Part shown: in pieces, positions 8,379-17,289 of the stretch
How positions within the stretch are numbered: the stretch's first letter is position 1
Layout of the letters: each line of letters starts with the position of its first letter
Assembly (NCBI GenBank): GCA_003820375.1
Contig: RPQH01000038.1
Span: 1 to 39,110 of the forward strand
From: Ignavibacteriota bacterium
Lineage (GTDB): Bacteria; Bacteroidota; Ignavibacteria; Tepidaquicellales; OLB5
Direction: 5' to 3'
DNA: 39,110 nt
The notes under the pieces: model-generated
The model's database searches: none
What the model saw: the letters and a program-made list of their open reading frames with translations, nothing else
Told to the model about the DNA's origin: nothing
Program-made: the position numbers and the translations under genes

Positions 8379-9227
8379 TTATGACATAAACTCCCCTGTT
8401 ACAGGGTCTCTTCTGTTGCCGCTTAAGAGCATATTATATTGAGCTGAAATTTTATTAAGCTCAATTGATATTTTCTGAAGCTCATCCAGCGAGTCACTGA
8501 ATCTTGCAAACAATTCGGATGATACTTTGGAAGCATCTTCACGTATTGCCGGAAGCAGGTTACGCATTTCATCAAGTATCGGCTGGACTTTGTTCTCGGA
8601 TGCTGAGGCAATTGAACGTGAAACAAGCTCCATTTGTACTACAGCTTCCTTGAACCGCTTTATAAGTTCATCTGTGTTATTATTCAGCTCAGTGATTATT
8701 TCCAGGTTCTTCTCCGATTGAGAAAATACCTGCTGAACAGTGTGTAATCCTTTTAACAGCTCAAGCGTTGCTTCCGAGCTTTTATTAAAGGATGTTTCCA
8801 TATCTTTGAATGTATCTCTTGTGAATGCAAGTGATTCATTAGTTCTTGCAAGCTCTTTGAATGAAACTTCTTTAAGCTCCCGCATGAATCCTTTATTCAC
8901 ATCAATAAGGTCAGTTGTTTTTGATGACAGCTCGTTTATAACAGCAGCAAACCTGTGTATTGTTTCAGAATAATTGTTAGTTTCTTTTCCCAGTAAATCA
9001 GTTTGTTCAATTATAGAAAGCCGGAATATTTCATAATTCTTGTTTAAGTTATGCTGAAAATCGTAGAACAATTTATAAAACAATTCCGCCATTTGCCTGT
9101 TGTTTTCTTCATACCTGCTCAATAATAATTCGTTTTGCTTACTGATGATGTATTTCAGGTAAGTAAATAATCCTATCCCGATTACTGCAATAATTAAACC
9201 TGATAACAATATCTGTCCTGTTGTCAT
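8379..9227 (-). CDS. Single-span membrane protein with long coiled coil (last gene of cytoskeletal operon)
   Basis: A 282-residue protein with one N-terminal membrane segment (about residues 6-26, LLSGLIIAVIGIGLFTYL) followed by an almost wholly helical, heptad-rich region up to about residue 270. Its pattern recalls the signalling part of chemoreceptors or the helical tails of MotA/ZorA-type proteins, but no conserved motif of either is visible and I assign no family. Topology is probably a short N-terminus in the periplasm and a long cytoplasmic rod. Its start is 1 bp past the stop of the preceding gene, so the two are translationally coupled. It is the last of five tightly packed genes with the tubulin-like and actin-like proteins, so a role as membrane tether or filament adaptor is inferred. 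Confidence 0.75.
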   Translation of the reverse strand: MTTGQILLSGLIIAVIGIGLFTYLKYIISKQNELLLSRYEENNRQMAELFYKLFYDFQHNLNKNYEIFRLSIIEQTDLLGKETNNYSETIHRFAAVINELSSKTTDLIDVNKGFMRELKEVSFKELARTNESLAFTRDTFKDMETSFNKSSEATLELLKGLHTVQQVFSQSEKNLEIITELNNNTDELIKRFKEAVVQMELVSRSIASASENKVQPILDEMRNLLPAIREDASKVSSELFARFSDSLDELQKISIELNKISAQYNMLLSGNRRDPVTGEFMS

Positions 9228-9228
9228 A

Positions 9229-10395
9229 TTATAAAAACCTTATAATTCCTTTATTAATAATTTTATATTCTTTATCGCTTATTTTCCTGCATACCGCGGG
9301 TTCCAATGAATCTACCTTATTTGTACCTTTGCTTACATCGAGGTCAAATGCAATATAAAGATCTCCGCTTTTTACATTGACCGGGTAAAGATTAATATCA
9401 TTTCTCATTTTTAAAATGTAAAAATCCGCCTTTGAATCATTTGATCTTAAAGCAATGATATCCCTGTAATCCTGTATTACATTTACCAGCACTATTTGAG
9501 CATTATCATCTATATCTTTTTTCTTTCTTATTTCCGAAACCAGCTTATGATAGCTTAACTGCTTAACATATTCATCGCTCCTGCTGTAAAATTCAGTGAG
9601 CGATATGTTTAATTGAGAATAATACCTGTTAAGAAGTGAATAAATAGTATTGCCGTAATTATGGTATGTATCAAACAGCTGCTGTATTATCAACTGAACT
9701 TCATACCGCAAGTCATCTATTTTTAAGTTTCCGAGAGTTTCATAATTTGAATATGATGTTTCAATCAAATATGAATATTTGTCCAGATAGTTCTTTAATA
9801 ATTCCAGCTTCCCTGTTAATTGCTTTATCTCACCCGAACGGTCAATGCTTTTGGAATTACTTATCGATTCCGAATTAAAATTTGAAAGCTTAATTAACAA
9901 TACAATTTTTTCTTTCATTAACGATGCTTCCAAGTCGTAATATTTATAAGTAGTTACAGCTTTTCTCATTTCATCAATATAGTTATCCTTCAGTAATTTA
10001 TATGATGAATAGCTGTATTTATTTAGCTCATAAAATATATTCCGATTTTGTATAAACTCATTCTTATAATGTGCGGCAAAACCAAAAATGGTTTTTGAGT
10101 CACGTGAGATATTTTCCAAATATTCAGAAGGAGAGTCACCGTAATTTTTCAGAAGCTTGTTTGAAAATGAAGCATGGTCAACTAAAACAGAATTGATAGA
10201 ATAAATAAAATCCATGTTCGATTTTTCAAACCTTTCGGCAAGCTGGTTATTGCCTGTCTTTAAAAGGCGTTTAAAATATAAAGCTAATATTAAGCAAAAA
10301 ACAGCAAGGCAAACGGATGAGATAATAATATCATTAGTATCTAACTTAAATTTAATTGGTGCAAATAATATTTCAATAAATATAATCAGCTGCAA
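9229..10395 (-). CDS. Membrane-anchored helical protein with C-terminal beta-type domain
   Basis: A 388-residue protein of no family I recognise. One strong membrane segment lies at about residues 25-43 (IIISSVCLAVFCLILALYF). A long helical, probably coiled-coil region follows to about residue 320. The last ~65 residues look like a small beta-rich domain (DFYILKMRNDINLYPVNVK, then GDLYIAFDLDVSK). The architecture resembles the genes on either side: one anchor, then a cytoplasmic rod. It begins 8 bp after its upstream neighbour and ends 1 bp before the downstream one, so all three membrane-rod genes are surely cotranscribed. A function in anchoring or sensing for the tubulin-like/actin-like pair is inferred from context only. 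Confidence 0.75.
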   Translation of the reverse strand: MQLIIFIEILFAPIKFKLDTNDIIISSVCLAVFCLILALYFKRLLKTGNNQLAERFEKSNMDFIYSINSVLVDHASFSNKLLKNYGDSPSEYLENISRDSKTIFGFAAHYKNEFIQNRNIFYELNKYSYSSYKLLKDNYIDEMRKAVTTYKYYDLEASLMKEKIVLLIKLSNFNSESISNSKSIDRSGEIKQLTGKLELLKNYLDKYSYLIETSYSNYETLGNLKIDDLRYEVQLIIQQLFDTYHNYGNTIYSLLNRYYSQLNISLTEFYSRSDEYVKQLSYHKLVSEIRKKKDIDDNAQIVLVNVIQDYRDIIALRSNDSKADFYILKMRNDINLYPVNVKSGDLYIAFDLDVSKGTNKVDSLEPAVCRKISDKEYKIINKGIIRFL

Positions 10396-10403
10396 TTTCG
10401 TAT

Positions 10404-11294
10404 TTATAAAGCATCAAGTTCACCCATTTGAATCAGATTCCATGTATTCAAATTCCCGTCAAAACTGCACAGTGCAGGTCTTTTATTCCTGTATTTACCG
10501 GACATTTCACCGTTCACTTTAAAGCACTTTTGAATTGATTCGGAATAATTTGAAGGAGCATATGTCGATTCATTTACGGTCAATTCAGCCCTGTCGTCAT
10601 ATTGGTCCATATAAAAGGGTGTGCCGGAGTTTGTTTCTTTAAATTTTATTTCACCGTTATCTACAAAATACTCTACGAGATATGTTTTCGGCTTGCCTAA
10701 TGTTTCCGTTTCATGCTGTTTGCTTATAACTGCTTCCTGCATTCTTGCACTCGATTCTATGCTTTGCGTCAATGATGAAGAAGCATCTACTTTCAAGCTA
10801 AGTGCAGTAATTTCGTTAACAAGAACTTCTTTTGTTTTATGAAATTCGGTATAAAGTATATTATATCTTTCGCTCAGGTCCTCGATGCATTCATTAAGCC
10901 TTTTTTTACTTTCATAATATTTCTTTTCGAAATCTTCAAGGTCACGCCTGTGAGAAGCAGCATATATCCTGTCTTTTAATGCCCTAACCTTTGAACGTGT
11001 ATACGAAAAAGATATTAACGCAAGCAAAATGCCAAGCCCTGCAAGCCCGTAGGCAATCATCATCTTCCTATTGTAACCGGCTATTGTTTCCTCAAGTGAA
11101 GCAACCCTGCTAAAATATGAATTCTGAATTACCGATAAAGAGTCAAGGGATAATTGAAGCATGTTAATCTTCTCATTCATGCTTACACGTATTGTATCCG
11201 GTGAGTCTTTTTTCAATGTATCCCCGGTTTGAGAATACAAAAAATTTATTGAAGATAATAAAATTAAAATTAGGTATAAAAGTTTCTTACTCAT
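10404..11294 (-). CDS. Exported-N-terminus membrane protein with coiled coil
   Basis: A 296-residue protein with a Sec-type signal sequence (residues 1-21, ending FLYSQ), a ~50-residue region that should lie in the periplasm, a second hydrophobic segment at about 77-95 (MMIAYGLAGLGILLALISF), a helical coiled-coil cytoplasmic region (about 100-190), and a C-terminal ~100-residue domain (YLVEYFVDNGEIKF onwards). If the signal is cleaved it is a bitopic protein linking periplasm and cytoplasm. No family is recognised. It starts 25 bp after the actin-like gene and is followed 8 bp later by another membrane-rod gene. It could couple the cytoplasmic NTPases to the vWA lipoprotein outside the inner membrane; this is inference. 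Confidence 0.75.
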   Translation of the reverse strand: MSKKLLYLILILLSSINFLYSQTGDTLKKDSPDTIRVSMNEKINMLQLSLDSLSVIQNSYFSRVASLEETIAGYNRKMMIAYGLAGLGILLALISFSYTRSKVRALKDRIYAASHRRDLEDFEKKYYESKKRLNECIEDLSERYNILYTEFHKTKEVLVNEITALSLKVDASSSLTQSIESSARMQEAVISKQHETETLGKPKTYLVEYFVDNGEIKFKETNSGTPFYMDQYDDRAELTVNESTYAPSNYSESIQKCFKVNGEMSGKYRNKRPALCSFDGNLNTWNLIQMGELDAL

Positions 11295-11319
11295 GTTTTA
11301 AAAAAATTTAAGTTGATAA

Positions 11320-14300
11320 TTATATCTTATTCCCTAAATAATCATCATCTTCCAGCCGTTTTTTAATTACTTCCAGGCATCCTTTTACTTCTGTCATGAA
11401 ATACGAATTATTATAGTTCTGGATAAATTCATCTTTTGCGGCAAAGTAACTGCTTATAATCAGGTTTACTTCAGAAATCAACCTGTCTTTATTTATGTCA
11501 TTCAATATATTAATAAATTTATTAATATATATTTTATTAAAATCACTGCTCATTTCCTTATCGAAGCGTGAGAAATTATTGATAAATATGCTGTTGAATT
11601 TATATATTTCACTTCCCTCAAAATTTTCAAATCTTATCCTTGAATAATTGCTTCTCGTTATTACTTCGTAATCATCAAAAATATTTATTTTTGAATCTTC
11701 CGTCACGAGGTTTTCACCTGTGAACAGTGAATTTAATGCTTTACTGCTTATCTTTTCTGCATCTTTATCCTGTATCAGTAATCCTCTTACAACCTCTTCT
11801 TTGGGTCTTGAGCTTTGTATAAGGGTGAGAATTAATTTCTCTTTGCTTGTGTCGCTTAGCTCAAGAGCATTTGCGAATATTGTTTTAAAGAAATTCATAT
11901 AAAGGGGATTTCTTTTTGCATAAACATCCCAGTTCTCTCCCCTGCAAATCCACTCAAGCAGCTTTGAGCCGTTCCCACCTATGCCGATTCTTATTTCGGA
12001 AATTTCATCAATGTTTTCGCCTTTTTCATTGAAATAACGCTTTATATTCAATGCAGCATAATATATCAATGCAGAATAGAAATACAATACTGTTAACCGG
12101 AAATATTTATAAAATTCGGTGTTGTGAATATCAAGATATGCTTTCTTAAATTCTTCCTTCGATACTATGTAAGAGAATAAGCTGTGGCTGTCTCTGTATT
12201 TATCGAATATTCTCTTATCATAAACGAAGTTCAGCTCATTATCTTTCTGTGCCAGGTTAAGCAGGTAATTTCTTAAGCTGACTACAAACGGGTTATTAAT
12301 TGTATTATTTTTAATAATATCGTTAAAAATATCCTGCCCGCCGTAAATAACCGAGCTTTTGAACATTGTGTCATTCCGCATATAGCCAACAATGTCGGAT
12401 GTACCGCCGCCTACATCAATTGTAATCGCTGGAGTCGGATTGCTTATGCTGAATCCTTTTCCTTCCGAATATGTAAAATATTTTGCTGCACACTGGCTCT
12501 CATCTATCGGGCTTCCAAACTCATTAAAGCTTTTGAAGATTGCTGTCAGGTTCTGCTTCTGGTCCTCATCAAATGATAATGGGAAAGAATACCTGTATTG
12601 AATTTTGTTTACGGGAATACCTTTTTCAACCGATTGCTTCTCTACTATGGCTTTCAGCTCATTGAAAAACAACCTGATTAATTCCTTATTCCTGAGGTCA
12701 TTTGCAGACCACTTGAGGTTTGTTTTTATCTCGTTGTTTATGTCGCTTGGTATCTCACGTTTAAAAGTAATATTGCTGTGAAGTATAGGTATGGTCAGTG
12801 CTTCTCTCGAATCAAGATAGCATACTTCTGTTGAAAACGGTTTTCCCTCAAATCCTTTGCCGTCAACTTCTATACCGTATTTCATCGGCACAAAGAACAT
12901 ATTGATTGTTCTCTCAAATTCTTTTTCACCCGATTCTTCCAGCCTGTTGCCGTAGAATTTCTTGAAGTTCTTTTCATCAATGGGAAGAAGATTAATATCG
13001 TTTTCTTCTCTCTTAAATGCAATAACGGTATTTGAAGTACCAAAATCTATGCCGACAAGCATTTCCTTTGTACTTGCCTGTATGTTTGTATAGCTCTTGT
13101 CAAACCTGGGCAGGAAGAAACCCTTTTCACCTGTGGGGCGTATCATCTGAATCAGCTCCGGTGCATACTTTATTGAATATATTCTTGTCGATGCATTCCT
13201 GTTGGTAATTAGGATATCTGACATGTGGTTCTTTGTATTTTTAATCTCCTGCAGCTGTTCTTTATTGCCTGACCTGCTGTAATTGAAAAATCTTGTTCCT
13301 TTCCACATTGAGTCCAGTGGATTCAAATCTTCATATTGAATAATGTAATAATTTTCAATTTGCGGATTCTCGGGGCTGTTCATAATAGCAGGCCACAACG
13401 CTGAATACAAACCTTTCTTTGTTACAACTCTCGTCTTTGTATCCTGCTCAAAGCTGTAATAATTTATCATTTCACCGCTGTATATCTTTTTCACGGTTAT
13501 AAAGTCAGGGTTGCCGTCAATTCCATCTACCGGAATTCTCAGCAGGAACTCTACCTGGTCAGAATTTATGTTTTTATCCGAACAGCTTATTATCCTGTAG
13601 CTCATATAATTTTCAATATCCTCCGGCTTAAAATACTTAAAGTATCTTTCAGTTAAAGGTATCATGTACTGAAAATTATTCCTGTCCTCATTCTGCCCGT
13701 CGAACATATTAATAGTATCAAGCGGATGCGGAAGCTTAATTAATTTTTCTTCGAAGAAATCAAATACCGGTGCCATCCACGGGTATTTCTTTATTGAACC
13801 CGGCAGGTATTTCCTTTCAATATCATTTGCCACTGCATTATGGAGAACCATGTCCCAGTTATCGGGGAACCTTACACCTTCATAATATTCATAGCTTGTG
13901 TTATTGCTTACAAGCACAAGCGGGAGGTCACGTTCTTCAACCGTACTTCCGGGTCTTAAAGAGGGACGGAGCTTATAAAAGCTGTTTATAACAAGCGGCT
14001 CATCAAATATGTCGTAAAATAAACCGGGTATTATTTCTATCTTCTTTGTATCGCCTGCTTCACTGTCCTTCAGCTCATTTGTTATTGCAGGTATCCTAAC
14101 CTTATCAAGGTTTATATCGGCAGATGTTCTGAATAAGTACTCTATTTCTTTTTTGAAATGCTTGGCTGATGCGGGAAGGTTCTTATAAAATCCCTGCAAA
14201 TATTTCAGGAAATAAATATTCCGCTCCGAAAATGATTTCCTTTTCCTTCTTAATATTCCGAACCTGTCCCTTTCAAATTCAAAGAAGCCGGGAATATTAA

Positions 14301-14859
14301 TGTTTATTTTCTCAGGTGTGAAAAATGCCGTAAACGGAGATGTACCTGCTATTATTGTATCGTAATTATCATTTCCCATATCAATGAAAAAAACATCCAT
14401 TGTATTGTACTTCTTGCTTTCTTCATCATCTTCATCCCTGTAATATGTCTCAGCAAGGTCGTTTAGTGTCTTTAAATATTTCTTGTGAACCTGGTTTAAT
14501 GATAAAGACTTATATTCGGATAAGTTTATCTTTGCAAACTTTAGCTTATACTCAAAGTACGTTGTCTTGTATAGAAAAATAAACTCCATAGCATCAAGTA
14601 TATCTTCCAGTATATCCTTTTTCATCTCAACCGGGAAATGCTCGTCTTCAAATGCATTCCTGAACAGTATCATCCTGGCAAATGGTGACGGGATCGATTT
14701 CACATCAAGCTTGTTTTTTTTATCTATATCATCACTAAACTTAATATTTGTGAGGACAGATACATTATTATTAATATTATTCCATTCGTTAGGATATGAA
14801 ATATTTATGCCCTCAGTTCCTGTAGGGTCAAACTCAAATAATAGGGTTTTATTCGGCAT
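11320..14859 (-). CDS. Large actin/Hsp70-fold ATPase with ~600-residue N-terminal extension
   Basis: A 1179-residue cytoplasmic protein. The C-terminal half has the three ATP-binding signatures of the actin/Hsp70/FtsA superfamily: PHOSPHATE-1 VGIDFGTSNTVIAF (about 602-615), PHOSPHATE-2 ITIDVGGGTSDIVGY (about 812-826) and the adenosine motif IRIGIGGNGSKLLEW (about 956-970). The last ~180 residues form a helical tail. Residues 1-600 match nothing I recognise; they include GTSPFTAFFTPEKININIPG near 172 and LRPSLRPGSTVEERDLPL near 297. No membrane span or signal is present. Most actin-like ATPases are 330-640 residues, so the extension is unusual. Its start lies 6 bp after the tubulin-like gene's stop, implying coupled synthesis. 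A filament-forming, chaperone-like or regulatory partner of the tubulin-like protein is inferred. Confidence 0.85.
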   Translation of the reverse strand: MPNKTLLFEFDPTGTEGINISYPNEWNNINNNVSVLTNIKFSDDIDKKNKLDVKSIPSPFARMILFRNAFEDEHFPVEMKKDILEDILDAMEFIFLYKTTYFEYKLKFAKINLSEYKSLSLNQVHKKYLKTLNDLAETYYRDEDDEESKKYNTMDVFFIDMGNDNYDTIIAGTSPFTAFFTPEKININIPGFFEFERDRFGILRRKRKSFSERNIYFLKYLQGFYKNLPASAKHFKKEIEYLFRTSADINLDKVRIPAITNELKDSEAGDTKKIEIIPGLFYDIFDEPLVINSFYKLRPSLRPGSTVEERDLPLVLVSNNTSYEYYEGVRFPDNWDMVLHNAVANDIERKYLPGSIKKYPWMAPVFDFFEEKLIKLPHPLDTINMFDGQNEDRNNFQYMIPLTERYFKYFKPEDIENYMSYRIISCSDKNINSDQVEFLLRIPVDGIDGNPDFITVKKIYSGEMINYYSFEQDTKTRVVTKKGLYSALWPAIMNSPENPQIENYYIIQYEDLNPLDSMWKGTRFFNYSRSGNKEQLQEIKNTKNHMSDILITNRNASTRIYSIKYAPELIQMIRPTGEKGFFLPRFDKSYTNIQASTKEMLVGIDFGTSNTVIAFKREENDINLLPIDEKNFKKFYGNRLEESGEKEFERTINMFFVPMKYGIEVDGKGFEGKPFSTEVCYLDSREALTIPILHSNITFKREIPSDINNEIKTNLKWSANDLRNKELIRLFFNELKAIVEKQSVEKGIPVNKIQYRYSFPLSFDEDQKQNLTAIFKSFNEFGSPIDESQCAAKYFTYSEGKGFSISNPTPAITIDVGGGTSDIVGYMRNDTMFKSSVIYGGQDIFNDIIKNNTINNPFVVSLRNYLLNLAQKDNELNFVYDKRIFDKYRDSHSLFSYIVSKEEFKKAYLDIHNTEFYKYFRLTVLYFYSALIYYAALNIKRYFNEKGENIDEISEIRIGIGGNGSKLLEWICRGENWDVYAKRNPLYMNFFKTIFANALELSDTSKEKLILTLIQSSRPKEEVVRGLLIQDKDAEKISSKALNSLFTGENLVTEDSKINIFDDYEVITRSNYSRIRFENFEGSEIYKFNSIFINNFSRFDKEMSSDFNKIYINKFINILNDINKDRLISEVNLIISSYFAAKDEFIQNYNNSYFMTEVKGCLEVIKKRLEDDDYLGNKI

Positions 14860-14865
14860 AGCTTA

Positions 14866-16380
14866 CTACTTTTTTAAATAATGTTTATTGATAAAGTGTT
14901 CTGAACCTAAATGCAGTGTATCAAGGAATTTCTGGTAATAATCTGTCTTTTCAATATGGTCAACGGCGTCGTTCATATATGTGTTAATTGTCTCCATCCT
15001 TACCGGTGCAGCCAAAAAGCCCTTCTTGGGATTCGGACGGTTTAAATAATATCTGCCTATCAATTCATCTTCGTAATATTCCAGGTTTATTGCATCGGCA
15101 TCACCGTTATAATATTTGGTATTGAACATCTCAAGCCCGATGCTGTTTGTCTGTAATTGTCCGAGCCATATCAGATATTTGTCAAGGTAGCTTCTGAAAT
15201 CTTCAATAAACCTGGTATTGAAAAAATCATTCTTAAAGCCGAGGCCTTTTTTATCATGGTAGAACCATGTCATGGCAGAAGGCTCATTCCTTCCTGTGCT
15301 CAGGAAATATTTCAGGTAATAAATTGCCAGCACATAAAATACTTCCAGCTTTCTTTCATTATCTTCATTTAATACGTTCGGAAGGTTATTCAAAGTAAGG
15401 CAATTACCTTCACGGTTAACAGATGTCGCAAAGAACTGTGTATCTTTTGCACCTGTATTATCACTTCTTTTTGCGGCGTAATCAAGGAATGCACTTGCGG
15501 CAAACAAGTTGACATAATGGCTCTTGTTCTTCTGTTCCCTGCCCCCTATTGCAAAATCACGCTGTGACATTTCAAATGAATCAGGGCATCCGACAAAATA
15601 TATTGCATCGTAACCGTTCTCTTTGTTCTTTGCTTTATTAATGTAATAAGGGATAGCAAATTTTACTGCAGGTAAAAAGTTATGTGAATCCGGCAGTAAA
15701 TTTACATTATATTTTTTAAACTCGTTCTCCTGAGTATCCTTCGGCTGTTTAATACTGAAGTACGGTAATGTTATGCATGCACCGATATACGAGCCTTTTC
15801 CTCTTTCCTGGCGCATATCCTTTAATGATTTTCCCATCACAGGAATACCCGAAGCACCTGTGCCGCCGAATAATGAACCGAACACAAACAGGTTCAAATT
15901 TTCTTCAGCCGCCATCTCTTTGAAGAATTCCGCTTCTTCGATATCCTTCATGAATATCGTTCCTATCATCGGGTTGCCTTTGTAACCTTTATCCAATTTC
16001 TCTTTCCTTTTTTCTTCAGAAAAAAGAAGATTGGTTAACAAGCGGTATTTAATATTATCTTCCCTGTTGAGATGAACGTACGAAATACCATTTTCAAGAT
16101 TGCTCTCTTCGCCTGCATTAGGATTCCAGAAATTACCCGGTTCGTATTTAATTTCAGGTGTAAACAGGACTGAGTGCTTCTGGTTCATTGAAGAGCGGAC
16201 TTTCCTGTAATTAAGTATAGTTTGCTGCAGCCTTTGAACATTCTCATTCGTCTGGTCAGGGTCAACAATAATAAAATCGATTTCGTCATTACCCATAAAA
16301 CCGGCAGCACAGAGCTGCACAAGCGATTCACCCGCCAATGCTCCGCTTCCGCCTATTGCCATTACATAATATTTTGCCAT
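14866..16380 (-). CDS. Tubulin/FtsZ-like GTP-binding protein
   Basis: A 504-residue protein of the tubulin/FtsZ superfamily, closest in style to the 'tubulin-like' families rather than true FtsZ. The N-terminal nucleotide-binding loop reads AIGGSGALAGESL (about 8-20), followed by FIIVDPDQTN (about 36-45), where FtsZ has its NTD loop. The tubulin signature glycine-rich T4 loop is FGGTGASG (171-178). HYVNLFAASAFLDYA further on resembles the helix H7/T7 region, but the canonical catalytic NxDxxD of FtsZ is not clear, so polymerisation-coupled hydrolysis is uncertain. No membrane span is present. It is followed after 6 bp by the actin-fold ATPase gene and preceded by a small membrane protein gene (49-bp gap). 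Known FtsZ-like relatives are proposed to act in membrane remodelling; a similar role here is inference. Confidence 0.82.
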   Translation of the reverse strand: MAKYYVMAIGGSGALAGESLVQLCAAGFMGNDEIDFIIVDPDQTNENVQRLQQTILNYRKVRSSMNQKHSVLFTPEIKYEPGNFWNPNAGEESNLENGISYVHLNREDNIKYRLLTNLLFSEEKRKEKLDKGYKGNPMIGTIFMKDIEEAEFFKEMAAEENLNLFVFGSLFGGTGASGIPVMGKSLKDMRQERGKGSYIGACITLPYFSIKQPKDTQENEFKKYNVNLLPDSHNFLPAVKFAIPYYINKAKNKENGYDAIYFVGCPDSFEMSQRDFAIGGREQKNKSHYVNLFAASAFLDYAAKRSDNTGAKDTQFFATSVNREGNCLTLNNLPNVLNEDNERKLEVFYVLAIYYLKYFLSTGRNEPSAMTWFYHDKKGLGFKNDFFNTRFIEDFRSYLDKYLIWLGQLQTNSIGLEMFNTKYYNGDADAINLEYYEDELIGRYYLNRPNPKKGFLAAPVRMETINTYMNDAVDHIEKTDYYQKFLDTLHLGSEHFINKHYLKK

Positions 16381-16429
16381 AGAATTATCTAATACTCCTG
16401 ATATCTAAAAAAAATTTTAAATAATACTC

Positions 16430-16933
16430 CTAAGCTCTAAATAAATTTGGAAATGGATAAGCCAGGTTTAACCTGAACTTCGGAAAGTTGAATATTCCCC
16501 CAAATACTTTTACTATCAATATGCTTAACAAAAAATAATATAAAATTGTTTGACAAAAGCCCACAAATGCCCGGTTTAGCACCATAAATGTCGGTATTTT
16601 CCAGTAAAGCATTGTTTCTGCCGTACCTGATGCAAAGGTAGTGGAAGATAAAAATGTGTAAATAATTATAGCATTTACCAATGCAGTAAGGAACATAAAT
16701 ATCCACCACCTGAACAAAAAGCGTTTCCCCTGCGCTCTTGTTAATATGTAACATAAAAATATGGAAATAATAACAGGTATAATAGTATAACCGATAACCA
16801 TAATCCAGCTAAGCTCCATCCACTCTCTTGGAAGAACCGAAACGGATTCCATTGAGCCGGGAACCGTCCCGGGTATCAATATATTTGATGGGCGTGACGC
16901 CCACCAGTTAAGCAGTATCTCTAAAAATCTCAT
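16430..16933 (-). CDS. Small polytopic membrane protein
   Basis: A 167-residue protein with at least three strong membrane segments: about 42-64 (SWIMVIGYTIIPVIISIF), about 75-98 (WIFMFLTALVNAIIIYTFL) and about 112-147, which may be one long or two short spans. A roughly 40-residue N-terminus (LLNWWASRPSNILIPGTVPG) precedes them. No family is recognised. It is the first gene after the repeat-filled gap behind the vWA lipoprotein and lies 49 bp before the tubulin-like gene, on the same strand, so it very probably belongs to the same operon. A role as an inner-membrane docking site for the tubulin-like protein is a guess from position. Confidence 0.75.
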   Translation of the reverse strand: MRFLEILLNWWASRPSNILIPGTVPGSMESVSVLPREWMELSWIMVIGYTIIPVIISIFLCYILTRAQGKRFLFRWWIFMFLTALVNAIIIYTFLSSTTFASGTAETMLYWKIPTFMVLNRAFVGFCQTILYYFLLSILIVKVFGGIFNFPKFRLNLAYPFPNLFRA

Positions 16934-16979
16934 AAATTATTTTTATAATATTGTATAATGATAAAATTATTCTATATCA

Positions 16980-17009
16980 CTCTTTCCCAAATTTCTATTT
17001 GGGAAAGAG
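16980..17009. repeat. 13-bp-stem hairpin in the operon gap
   Basis: CTCTTTCCCAAAT, a 4-nt loop TTCT, then ATTTGGGAAAGAG form a perfect inverted repeat. It lies between the vWA gene and the small membrane protein gene. No T-tract follows on the minus strand, so it is a weak terminator at best. It could instead be an attenuator or an RNA-processing site separating expression of the first gene from the rest of the operon. Confidence 0.6.
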
Positions 17010-17012
17010 GTT

Positions 17013-17085
17013 ATAATGTCATCCCTTCGGGATTCTTTCCATGGGGGATGAATCATTCTACTATAATGTCATCCCTTCGGGATTC
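17013..17085. repeat. Two more copies of the ATCCCTTCGGGAT repeat, 50 bp apart
   Basis: Cores at 17013-17035 and 17063-17085 are identical to those at 2-24 and 52-74 and lie in the same orientation on the plus strand. The 50-bp period is kept, although the sequence between cores differs from the left-hand array. This shows that the period itself is a property of the family. Confidence 0.85.
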
Positions 17086-17091
17086 ATCTTT

Positions 17092-17289
17092 ACAAACCTT
17101 ACAAACCTTACAAACCTTACAAACCTTATAAACTTTATAAACTTTACAAACTTTACAAACCTTATAAACTTTACAAACTTTACAAACCTTATAAACTTTA
17201 CAAACCTTATAAACTTTACAAACCTTATAAACTTTACAAACCTTATAAACTTTACAAACCTTATAAACTTTACAAACCTTATAAACCCT
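17092..17289. repeat. 9-bp tandem microsatellite, 22 units
   Basis: Twenty-two contiguous 9-bp units of the forms ACAAACCTT, ATAAACTTT and ACAAACTTT. The right half alternates as an 18-bp higher-order repeat and the last unit (ATAAACCCT) touches the stop codon of the vWA gene. Because the unit is a multiple of three, frames on both strands stay open; the resulting ORFs (plus strand 17041-17307, minus strand 17053-17430) are repeat artefacts. Expansion or contraction by slippage would change the distance between the vWA gene and the rest of its operon. Confidence 0.95.

Noticed and set aside
8423..8626. Alternative-frame ORFs inside the coiled-coil genes and other long genes
   Set aside because: Shadows of longer genes with motifs or signal peptides; no independent start signals.
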